NCBI GenBank assembly: GCA_973895155.1
Contig: OZ316899.1
Coordinates: 682,001 to 746,000, forward strand
DNA length: 64,000 nucleotides
Direction of reading: 5' to 3'
DNA from: Marsupella aquatica
Lineage: Eukaryota; Marchantiophyta
The notes below the pieces were generated by a model, which had not been told where the DNA came from, searched no databases, and saw only the letters and a list, made by a program, of their open reading frames with translations. Made by a program: the position numbers and the translations under genes. Position 1 is the stretch's first letter. The number at the start of each line of letters is the position of its first letter. This document shows, piece by piece, positions 21,640-30,783 of this stretch.

Positions 21640-24600
21640 TTGACGTTGCTAGGATCCAATTATTTGTGACTGGGGAATGAGGTAATTGGGATCCCTTTCC
21701 CACATTTGCTTTGAATTAAAGCAGTCCCAATATCTTTCTGATTTGGTTGCCAAACTCTTGCGATTAAGAGGGTGCCACCATTCAACTTGGAACTCTCCAA
21801 CATGTGCATCGTCGGGATCTCTTACAACACAATCGATTGCTTTTGCAAGCCAAAATTGTTGCGGAATTCTGGTTTCAAATTCATCGGTGGGTCAAATAAT
21901 AACAAATGTATTCTTTTTAATATCTTCTAGAGGACTAAATCTTGACCTCTCATGCTCAGAAGGGTGTCCGACAAAGATTGTTTGCCTCTCTTCTTCATCT
22001 TCTTGAAGCTCTCTTTCCAGATTATGCATCACCCCATTGTCTTCGCTTGGGTTGGTATCCACGTTCTGACCATCCTGACAATACCCAGTTCCATGGTTTG
22101 TTCAAGGCCAGAATCCATCAAGTAATGGATAATCTACCCTTGCTAGCGAAGGAGAGCAAAGTGTGTCCTGAAACACAGAAACAATGTTTTCCCAATATTG
22201 AATCTCTGGACTTCAGAGACGATATCCCTCCGATGTAACATCCTTCCATGCAATCTTCAGCCATGAGATATAATGGATCAAGTATTCCAAAATGTCATTC
22301 GCCCGCTTGTGAGAAGACTCCATCCGCTTGGAATAAGGACTTCCAATTGGAAATTTGTATTGGTTTCTCTAAGTCAAACAACCAAATTGTTTGACCCTTT
22401 GTCGGTAGCCAAGGCGTATCAATTTTCTCTCGATATTGGTAGACTGGGACATTCTCCTTCATTGAGAACAAGAATTGAACAGGTGCTGATTGACCCTGGA
22501 TCCTTTTGACAAATGGTCCTACATAAGCTTTGTAAGATGCAACTTCGCGGATGAACCTTGGAACCGGATGTTTCTTCTCGCACTCCCAAACCTCCGCCAT
22601 CAAACCAAAAAATATGGTAAGCTCTCGATTGTAGATCCTTATCCCGACTCTAGAGAAGAAGGCATCCACATCCTCATGAGTGTGCCCCACCATCAAAAAG
22701 GAAAGAGTTACTGACTCAAACACTCCTCTTAGAACGAGCTCGCTACAGAAAGCCAGAACTGTCTGGTTCTTGTTATCCTTTCCCGAGTTATCAAGTTGAA
22801 GGTGGAGGTGTCGAGGAAGCGCCTTGAAGGGTAGCAATGTTGAAGGCTCTACGCGACTCTCGTGTGGCACATTATCACCAAGCCCTGCAAAGTGAGCGAG
22901 AGAGATCTTTTTGGTTTTGAGGTATCCTACCTCAAAGGCACGCCAATCCAAGAGGGATACAAAGATTGGATCTGTGATGTCAGAGGTGTTGAGAGCTAGA
23001 TCGCCGGTCTTATCTCCCACAAATGATTCGAGATCATGAAATAACTTTGCAAGCAAAGAGACTGTAAAATCAGGATCGCTTGCCCACAAACCAGAAAGGG
23101 CAAAATGTGCATAAATTCCAAGCTCCCGTCCATGCGTTAACATCCCCGTCAGCGTCATTGGTAGCAAGATTGATTTTCCTCCTTGGCTCTTGAGTGTAGA
23201 AGTCATTTTAGGAATTCCGGTCTTGGCTTGATTCATTTTATCATGAATCACAGACAAATATTTGTCGGGCTCTTGGTCCGCTGCAAGTTTTGCTGCATAG
23301 TACATACTCCTACGTGATTGTTGTTCCAACATATGCCGTTCGCGCTTTGCCTTGATTTCTAAAATCTTATCCACCCGTTTCTCCCCCCAAAGTGTTTCTT
23401 TAATGGTCGTGCAGAGATCGCATTTTGCAAAGTTGCTCCAATCTTGGAATTGGAAATTGGGGAAATATTTATCCAAAAGTTTGTAGAAGGTTGGGAGAGA
23501 GGGCGAGTGAATACCCAGGTTTTTGTTAAGCTTGCAAGCCTCTTCAAAAACATCTTTTCTCCCGAAACTTATTGGAACCCTGAAAACAACTTCCTGCTTG
23601 CCTGAAACACCAATTTTGTGAAGATGTGGCATTGGTTCCGCACATTTCTGCAAGATACTTCGAATTGATTATGTGAACAACACAACGTAGTCTTTGGTCT
23701 TGATGGTCCCTTCATTCCCATGAACACCAACTTTTGCCCCCTCCATGTATCGTGAATACATTGTGTAAAATGTTCCTCGAGAAAATCCATGAATATTCCA
23801 GAAAGCTTCCTTGCAGATCCTGCTTCCCTTGAATACAATCATGCCTGAGGCGATGGTTTCATCGTCACGATAGTGAAGATGATTGAGCACGTAAGTATGT
23901 TGCTCAACATGAGATAGACCATAGTACTCTTCCCTAATGTCAGTGACGGTCTCACGGAGTTGTCGTCGACAACAACTCTGTGTGCAACAATCAACCCGAT
24001 AAAGAGTATCTATGGACACCCGAAACATCTTTTGATTGCGTCTTTTCTCGAGTCGGTTTCTCTCCTTCTGGTTTGAATCTTGAGGATTTCTTCATTGATT
24101 ATTATAGCCCCTTTTTGGCTTGATATATGAGAGAATTCTAACTCCCTCATCGTTACCATCATTCCGATCTAAAAGATCACTCAAACATTTCATTCCAGAC
24201 TCAATCCTAGTTTTGTTGATTGGCCATCAAACTGTGCATGGTGATCCGTCAACAAATTGAGGGAACAAAACTTTTCCCAAGCCAACTTCAATAGCTAGAC
24301 TCAAAATATTCACACCAACATGATCTTCCCCAACTTGCTCGTTGTTAATGGACGCGAGAGGATGTGGGTTTATGATGCAACCTCTTGCGAGCAAGGTTTC
24401 TCCGTCGTCCGCATAGAGAAGGGTCAACTTTTTGAACCATGTGGTACATCTTTCAGAACCTCCGCAAAAACCTCTGTCCCCTCCAGTCTGGTGGCTGATT
24501 CAGAATTACCTTGAATATTGTCAATTGGGTCAGCAATGACATAAGCTGACTCTGTTTGACCTCCAAGATTCATGTCATTTGCATGGCGGACATCTTGCTG

Positions 24601-24845
24601 ATCCCACAAAACAATGGAGTTCACCGACTCTCCTACTAGATCAGCTCCCGGATGTGGATACGGCAGTTGTGCGAGGTGAAAGAAAGCATTGTCCACCGCC
24701 ACACTTATCCGTTCTGCTCCAAGCAACACAGTGGCAGGTGTCGGAAGGTAGAACACAAAAAACCTTCCCACCAGCAACTGGTTGTTCATTGATAAGCATG
24801 TGAACGACTTCTCCAGGTAGAAGCTGCGTTCTAGAAGCCATTTTG
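21640..24845 (-). pseudogene. DUF7869-like transposase-type gene, left partner of unit B
   Basis: A minus-strand gene reads from MASRTQLLPGEVVHML near 24,845, through short exons (24,427-24,227; 24,028-23,669), into a 452-codon ORF (23,653-22,295). A C-terminal exon follows at about 22,150-21,640 with stops. The long ORF has LHLQLDNSGKDNKNQTVLAF followed by FLMVGHTHEDVDAFFSRVG. This is the D..N and GHTHxDxDxxFS signature I associate with DUF7869 and an RNase-H-like transposase fold. The C-terminal piece (IPQQFWLAKAIDCVV, VGEFQVEWWHP) fits the small beta domain that often follows. The gene points away from array B and gene B. Frameshifts near 24,780 and stops in the last exon suggest decay. 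The function as a transposase is inference. Confidence 0.65.
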
Positions 24846-25004
24846 GATCTGAGGAAAAACATTTGCAACAAAAACATCTTTTAAAACATCCTGCACGAGG
24901 CTCATGTGAAAATCTCTAACTCTAATCTAAGCAAATATCACAGAACTGAAAATTCAAATCCAGTTTAAACAAGCAATGAAGACAGTCATCTAAAAAGTTG
25001 AATG
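24846..25004. other. 5' flank of the DUF7869-like gene
   Basis: Contains a type-B palindrome variant at about 24,888 (TGCACGAGGCTCATGTG) and ends in GAATG, the target site of the LTR element that follows. Without that element this flank would join directly to array B. Confidence 0.5.
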
Positions 25005-25147
25005 TGTTGTGGGATAAATGAGACAAAGAGTTCATTCCATCTTTACTCTTGGTAGAATATGTACATGTGGTTACGGCCTAAGTAGTTAGGGTAGTTACAT
25101 AGGTAGTTATCCCAAAGGTAGACTTAACTCAAGTATGAGTTACAACA
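25005..25147 (-). repeat. 3' LTR of the short-LTR element (143 bp)
   Basis: TGTTG...CAACA, identical to the partner LTR except for one base in the ttacggc(c/g)taa segment. Preceded by target duplication GAATG. Confidence 0.95.
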
Positions 25148-26029
25148 CTCCCCCTTTGTAACATTGGGGTTGAAATGTTACAATCAAGAGTCTACTTTGG
25201 GTATACTCAGTGGTATACAATAGGTTTTGTTTATGTCTAGCCTATTTTATAAATGGTGTAGCCATCTCAAGTCTACTATAAATGAAAAGCTTCTCCTAAT
25301 AGATGTCTTATAATTCATGTTGCATGGTAAAGTGTAAGTGGGGGATGTAATCTCATTAAAACCTCCCCTACTTTCTTTGTGGGAGGAAAGAGTATTACCA
25401 TCCCCATGGGTGAAACATAATTGGGTTTAAGCATATAGTGTATGTGTAATTTCTACAAAGTATCTTAAGGTGCTTGTCAGCACTATAGGCTTGTTGAAGA
25501 TCTTCCTTGGTTGATTGTTTCTCGTGTCTCCTTCCAATCGGGAAATGGAGACTCCTTGATGGTCACCGATTACATGCCATGACAAAGTAAAGTATTAGTA
25601 CAAAATGAAGATGATATGGTGTAATCCATGGCCTTGGAATTGGATTGGGTGTCCAACCCTAGATTTGGTGTGGGCATAACCTATTTGCACCACATCACGT
25701 ACCATATCCACAACGTAGGGTTATCATATTGGGGTATGGCGCACCATCTCTTATGGTGCCTTACCATGCCATGTCTCACCTTATGGTACCTTATGACCTG
25801 GTATTGTACCTCATATTATCATATGGTACTTTAATATCCAGTATACCTCATCAAGTATTGGTAAGTGATTGTGTTAACACCATGTTCAATCATCTATAAA
25901 AATTCCTTAGATTTCATGATTTGCCATATGCATGGAATAAAGTTCCATTTTTAGGTATTCATTGGTGCGAAAGGCACTTGTGCAATAGGCACATCCCATG
26001 GGTTACATTGCTTAATGTCAAGTCTTACT

Positions 26030-26165
26030 TGAGGTCTCCCCCTCAATTTGTCGTTTACTTCCATGTGCAGTAGGCACTCTTTGGCTTCCATGTGTAGTAG
26101 GCACGGAGCTTAACTTTTAAGTGCAGTAGGCACATTGGGAAAAACAATTCTCCCCCTGAATTTGT
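26030..26165 (-). other. Internal purine-tract repeats of the short-LTR element
   Basis: On the minus strand, AAATTGAGGGGGAG (about 26,030-26,046) and AAATTCAGGGGGAG (about 26,149-26,164) resemble secondary polypurine tracts. Between them, in plus orientation, the phrase GTGCAGTAGGCAC(A) or GTGTAGTAGGCAC recurs about four times (25,978-26,130). This looks like remnant copia 3' sequence; no protein is readable. Confidence 0.45.
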
Positions 26166-26515
26166 GAATGGCAATTCTTATATGGTAATATTCCCAATAG
26201 ATATCTTTCGTTTTAATGCCATTTCGTCCCCATTCTTAGTATGTGTGTTTCCCTGGTTCAGTGCACATTGTTCTTTGTATACGCAAATCTATTTGACGGG
26301 TTTTGCAATTAAGGAGGGTTTGCACTTAGCGGTATGTTCTCGACGTTTTCTCGACGTTTCAGCGTTTTTGTTGTGAGATTTGTTCTTTGCTGCGCGCGTT
26401 CCCCTTCGTGCTCTTATCCTCTTTTCTCCGAGCTTCTGTTGGTTCGTGCTCCCAATGGTCAACTCGTAAGCTCATAACACCAATGCCCCTACCCCTGGTC
26501 GTGGATTGTTCCATC

Positions 26516-27598
26516 TTATCCATGCATACTGCCAATCTCACGAGAACTGTTGTTTACTGAAACTGGCATTCTGTGTCCTTCTGTGCTATAGGTGCCGTAA
26601 CTTTGGGACTCCCATTGGTCATTGCTATCCTCCTTACTTTCCTCATCCTTGTGTTTGCCTTTGATAACGAGGAAGAAGAAATCGAAGGCACAAAAAATGC
26701 CTAAGGGAGAGAACTTTCCGCGGCGCGACAGAGTGTCCGAGTCCCCTCTTCTCTTCTCCACTTTGTTTTCCTCGTACTCGGGCGACATCTCCTGAGCAGC
26801 CGAGGCCTTTATCCGCGGCTTACCGTAATGTAGTTGCATGACACAATTCACCGCATTCCTTGCATTGCTATCTTTCAACATAGCAGACCTCCGAACAATT
26901 GTAGGAGTTTCCAGTGGCTTCGCTCTCAATTCAATGTGCTTGCATAGTTTTCTTGGTCACAGTTTTCGGTAAGAAGAATGAGAAATCAATCCAATTAACT
27001 TCATCAACTCCAGGAACTCACAAACAGATTGGTAGTACCGGTGGAGAAAGAGCAAGAGAACATAGTGAAACGGACTGGACCAGGACTATTGACGCATGTG
27101 TGAACTAATGTGGCGCAGGCCAGTTCAGAATGCAAAGCAGGACTACGATGAAAATTCATTCGCGGATAACAATGAAAGAATCACTGTGTGACTTTGGGAA
27201 CTAAGACCCTAAGCGGGGATAGCATTGCCTTTCCCGCAGTCCTCATTGCACGGCAGGAATGAAGAGACACAGCAGGAATTCCGTAGGGACCATGATATCT
27301 TCGTAATCCTTGCCACTGTGCAGAATTAACCTAGGAATTTGATAACTTCCGAGGCAATAGGTCGCTTCAAAACTGAAATATCGACGAGGCATCATCGCAA
27401 TTCTGCACTTAAAGTTGACAGAGACACCAAGATCGAGGGAATCCATTGCTCAAAAAATTTGTTAAAAATGAGAAGAAGACATCCAATAGCAACCATGAAA
27501 CTTAGGACGAGCGGGATCCCAACGTGCATAGCCCAAGCCAACAACAAACGATGCGGACGCCATTTGCTCACAATACATTCCGCTTTCCCTTCACACAA
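26516..27598 (-). other. Possible captured gene fragments inside the short-LTR element
   Basis: Minus-strand ORFs at 27,598-27,392 (68 codons with a hydrophobic segment, PLVLSFMVAIGCLLLIFN), 27,446-27,243 (67 codons) and 26,929-26,516 (137 codons) are collinear. The first two overlap in different frames. None resembles a retrotransposon protein. The first looks like a membrane segment; the last is charged (KGKHKDEESKEDSNDQW). They could be exons of a host gene picked up by the element, or chance ORFs. I do not recognise a family. Confidence 0.3.
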
Positions 27599-27824
27599 TT
27601 GGCCGCATTCAAGCTAACATCAATGCCATCTTCGTCCACATTCCGCCACAAATCAGACTACAAAGCGAGCTGCAGCGCTTCAAGCAGTTCTCGCAGAAAA
27701 AAAAACTAAAAAAAACTTTGGCACATTCAAATCACGTCTTCAGGGCTCTCCTTCATTTCTTTGTCTTAGATTGAATCAGTCATGGCCTAAAAATTCAGCC
27801 AGTCTTAGGCTCGTGCTGATAACG

Positions 27825-27967
27825 TGTTGTGGGATAAATGAGACAAAGAGTTCATTCCATCTTTACTCTTGGTAGAATATGTACATGTGGTTACGGCGTA
27901 AGTAGTTAGGGTAGTTACATAGGTAGTTATCCCAAAGGTAGACTTAACTCAAGTATGAGTTACAACA
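27825..27967 (-). repeat. 5' LTR of the short-LTR element (143 bp)
   Basis: TGTTG...CAACA, followed in plus coordinates by target duplication GAATG at 27,968-27,972. Confidence 0.95.
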
Positions 27968-28770
27968 GAATGTTCTTTCATTAAAGAGAAAATTCTATTG
28001 TATCTTAGACAAGGGGAACAACACGAGACTCGTGTAGACAATCAAAAGTCCAAGATTCAATAGAGATTATGACTGAATCCACACTAGTAGGCTCTTAAAC
28101 CTTCTATATAGAGATGGATATTTTGAAATGAGTATTCTTCTTAGAGGAACTTTCTATTGAACGTTGTATTTGGATAGACGAGGGGAACAACACAAGGCTT
28201 GTGTAGACAATCCAAAGTCCAATATTCAATACAGGTTACGACTGAATCCACACTAGTAGGCTCTTAAACCTTCTATACAAAGATGGATATTTTGAAATGA
28301 GTATTCTTCTTAGAGGAACTTTCTATTGAACGTTGTATTTGGATAGACGAGGGGAACAACACGAGGCTCGTGTAGACAATCCAAAGTCCAATATTCAATA
28401 CAGGTTACGACTGAATCCACACTAATAGGCTCTTAAACCTTCTATACAAAGATGGATATTTTGAAATGAGTATTCTTCTTAGAGGAACTTTCTATTGAAC
28501 GTTGTATTTGGATAGACGAGGGGAACAACACGAGGCTCGTGTAGACAATCAAAAGTCCAAAATTCAATAGAGATTACTACTGAATACACACTAGTAGGCT
28601 CTTAAAACTTCTATAGAGAGATGGATATTCTGAAATGTTAGAGGAACTTTCTATTGAATGTATTGAATGTTGTATTTAGATAGACGAGGGGAACAACACG
28701 AGACTCGTGTAGCAAATCAAAAGTCCAAAATTCAATAGAGATTACTACTGAATATACATTAGTAGGCTCT
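27968..28770. repeat. Array B: five ~169-bp tandem repeats, each with a type-B palindrome
   Basis: AGGGGAAC starts at 28,012, 28,181, 28,350, 28,519 and 28,687, giving periods of 169, 169, 169 and 168 bp. Each unit holds a perfect 15-bp palindrome next to GTAGAC: ACACGAG-A-CTCGTGT (28,021-28,035 and 28,696-28,710), ACACGAG-G-CTCGTGT (28,359 and 28,528) or ACACAAG-G-CTTGTGT (28,190-28,204). The last differs at two paired positions and stays palindromic. The array lies between the divergent DUF7869-like gene and gene B, matching array A in position. Confidence 0.92.
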
Positions 28771-29586
28771 CAAAACTTGTACAGTTAAACCACATCCCAA
28801 TGGGAAAGACTCAAGCACATACATTCACCTACTGACACAATCACTAAAACAAAATTGAAAATGATAGGAGAAAAACTGTATGAGAAACTGTACCGATGCA
28901 GTACTTGAAACAATAGAGCACGCTTTAACGACAGTCCCACCTCGGACTGAAGGCACGAATGAGTCAGGACTCAAACAATGACTTGCACAAAGTGGTATGT
29001 CACGTTATATAGTGAGTGGGGGTGCAAGAATTTCAGATTTTCAACTCTACTAGATTGTTGTGTAGTACTTTTTTGTGGCGGCGTGGTGTGTGGTGAGCAG
29101 CCGTTTCCATAAATGCAGATTGGTTTGGCGGCGGGTGGTGGTTTGCCATGTTAGTGACACGTCCTCCACCAGATCTCGAGTGTCAGGTTTGGCGGCTGGG
29201 TAGCAACCGCAATCATTGTTTGACAATATTCCACGCAGAAGGGGTATATGTTGCTTTCCAGCTCGTTGTCGCTCTCATTCTCTTTCTCTCTGAATCACGC
29301 TCTCTCTCTCGCTCTCTCTCTCTTTCTCTCTCGCTCTCTCTCTTTCTCTCTCGCTCTCTCTCTTTCTCTCTCGCTCTCTCTCTCTCTCTCTCACGCTTGG
29401 CCCTCAAATTGTTTCACGCTCTTTCACACTCACGTCAGACGATAAGCTCTTTCATGCTCGTCTTGAACTATAAAAGGACCTCGGACCTCGGACCTTGGAC
29501 CTTGGATCATTTGTGTTTTCTATTTGTTTTTGCTCAACTCGTCGGTCCTTGACATTGCCGTGGAGGAGTTTGCACGTGCAAAGGGA
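28771..29586 (+). promoter_or_regulatory. Promoter region of gene B
   Basis: TATAAAAG at 29,469-29,476 lies 110 bp before the ATG at 29,587, a normal spacing for a TATA box and short 5' UTR. It is followed by a run of 7-mers (GGACCTC/GGACCTT, 29,477-29,510). A C/T microsatellite precedes it at 29,279-29,393. No other gene is visible between array B and this point. Confidence 0.6.
29279..29393 (+). repeat. (CT)n-type microsatellite
   Basis: CTCTCTCTCTTTCTCTCTCG-type units repeat several times upstream of the gene B TATA box. Pyrimidine tracts of this kind are common in plant core promoters; here it may simply be a microsatellite. Confidence 0.9.
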
Positions 29587-29653
29587 ATGACGACTTCTTT
29601 GGCAGAAAATGACGTCGGATTACTTGCTCTGGCTGCATTGAGGAAGCTCAAAG
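29587..29653 (+). CDS. Gene B exon 1
   Basis: ATG then 22 codons (TTSLAENDVGLLALAALRKL) ending at AAAG|GTAATT. Phase 1 matches the next acceptor, TTTTCTAG at 29,982, giving an uninterrupted EEGTHRKDDFEKIEGLL. The TATA box at 29,469 supports this start. Confidence 0.6.
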
Positions 29654-29982
29654 GTAATTCTGACCTACATTTATCGGTTTTCTATGGATTGTGCTAAACT
29701 TGAGTCTGCTCTACACGAGAGTCGTGTAGAATGGGTCTCTTTCATCGACCCATAGTCTCTATTTGAGAGCCATTATGTCAGAATTTAGAATTTCTTGTTT
29801 AGTTCTACGCGAGTCTCGCATAGAACCGATTCTCCAATCTTGGAAGATAATGGATTTCTACGCGACTGTCGTGTAGAAACTCATGTTTTCTACGTGACTG
29901 TCGTGTAGAATCCTCGTTCGGAGATAGTACCATATGGAATCAAAACATTGTTCATGTGACTTTGTTCGTTTAACTTTTCTAG
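29654..29982. repeat. Intron 1 of gene B with four type-B palindromes
   Basis: Palindromes lie at about 29,713 (CTACACGA..TCGTGTAG), 29,801 (TCTACGCGAG..CTCGCATAGA), 29,856 (TTCTACGCGA..TCGTGTAGAA) and 29,889 (TCTACGTGA..TCGTGTAGA). Spacer sequence between them does not repeat. The last two keep pairing in RNA only through G-U pairs, while the second has an A-C mismatch. Confidence 0.8.
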
Positions 29983-30263
29983 AGGAAGGCACTCATCGCA
30001 AGGACGATTTTGAGAAGATTGAGGGATTGTTACAAAAAAGTATTTATGCTTTTGATATGAGTTTGATGGAGAATTCCATTCTCCAAAAAGCGTTGGAGGA
30101 AGAAAAGGAAGCAATAGAATACGAGCGGGAGCAGATGTTTGCAAAGTATCGATGGGCACAGATCCAGCATTGACTACTTGCAACGTAGCGGCAAAGTCCA
30201 TGAAAGCTTCTCTTGAGATGGAGAAGTTTCGAGATCGTCAAGTTCATGACTTGCGACAGGAGC
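29983..30263 (+). pseudogene. Gene B exon 2, coiled coil, split by the CACTA element
   Basis: EEGTHRKDDFEKIEGLLQK continues into a heptad-like ALEEEKEAIEYEREQMFAKY. A one-frame shift near 30,150-30,170 leads to MKASLEMEKFRDRQVHDLRQ, where the CACTA element begins at 30,264. On the far side (40,240 onward) the same frame resumes as LADGREREROL-like heptads (LADGRERERQLDTKVRW) up to a stop near 40,342. Removing the element and one 3-bp target copy restores a continuous coiled coil. The role of the coiled coil is unknown; oligomerisation is the usual guess. Confidence 0.6.
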
Positions 30264-30540
30264 CACTAGTACATTTTCAGCGTTTTTCCGATGCTCCGAT
30301 ATCGCGCCTCGTCACTCTTTCGATACTAATACCGTCGCATAGTTCTGATATTTTACCTTACGCAATTTGCCATTATTTTTACATCGCATATTATTTTTCC
30401 GATACAAAAGCCATCGGTCCCTATTTCCATTATTTTTGGCATCGAAAGTGTTCCGATGCGGAGAGGATCGGAAATATCTCTGATAACTTTCATGAGGGGT
30501 TTGATGCAGATTGAATCGGATATTGCCACAATTGTAAGGC
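30264..30540. repeat. Left TIR and subterminal TCCGAT repeats of the CACTA element
   Basis: CACTAGTACATTTT opens the element, followed by TCCGAT or its complement at about 30,288, 30,295, 30,399, 30,454, 30,465 and 30,508. The spacing is irregular and both orientations occur. Confidence 0.85.
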
Positions 30541-30783
30541 ACTATGTTTCCGAGTACTTTCCATTGGTCACTACATTGGACAGAGTGTGGGAAAACCAAC
30601 ATTCATAAGTTTATTAAGAAATGTGGTCACTCTCATAGGAGAGGGTACATGAAATAAAACAATCATAAAAATAATGCCGGTAAAAGTAAACATTCAGAGG
30701 TGGTCCTATTTGATTGGTCCCAAGGTAGACTAGCAAGGACCTCAAGGCTCAGGGTCCAAATCTTCTACTACAACTACATTGGG

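Larger units (their letters stand above)
25005..27967 (-). mobile_element. Short-LTR non-autonomous retrotransposon with perfect TSD
   Basis: Two 143-bp LTRs (25,005-25,147 and 27,825-27,967) start TGTTG, end CAACA and differ at one base (CCTAA versus CGTAA). GAATG flanks both ends (25,000-25,004 and 27,968-27,972). On the minus strand a polypurine tract, AAAGGGGGAG, abuts the 3' LTR (25,148-25,157). TTATCAGCACGAG lies just after the 5' LTR and resembles the primer site of some plant copia elements. The orientation is therefore minus. The 2.68-kb interior has no gag, RT or integrase. It was inserted between the DUF7869-like gene and array B and looks recent. Confidence 0.93.

Noticed and set aside
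28012-28760. The 169-bp repeats as a CRISPR array or centromeric satellite
   Set aside because: The whole unit repeats, not a short repeat with unique spacers, and five copies is too few for a centromere satellite. The eukaryotic context excludes CRISPR.
29213-29407. A 64-codon Arg/Glu ORF in the CT microsatellite
   Set aside because: It is a simple-sequence translation with no supporting context.
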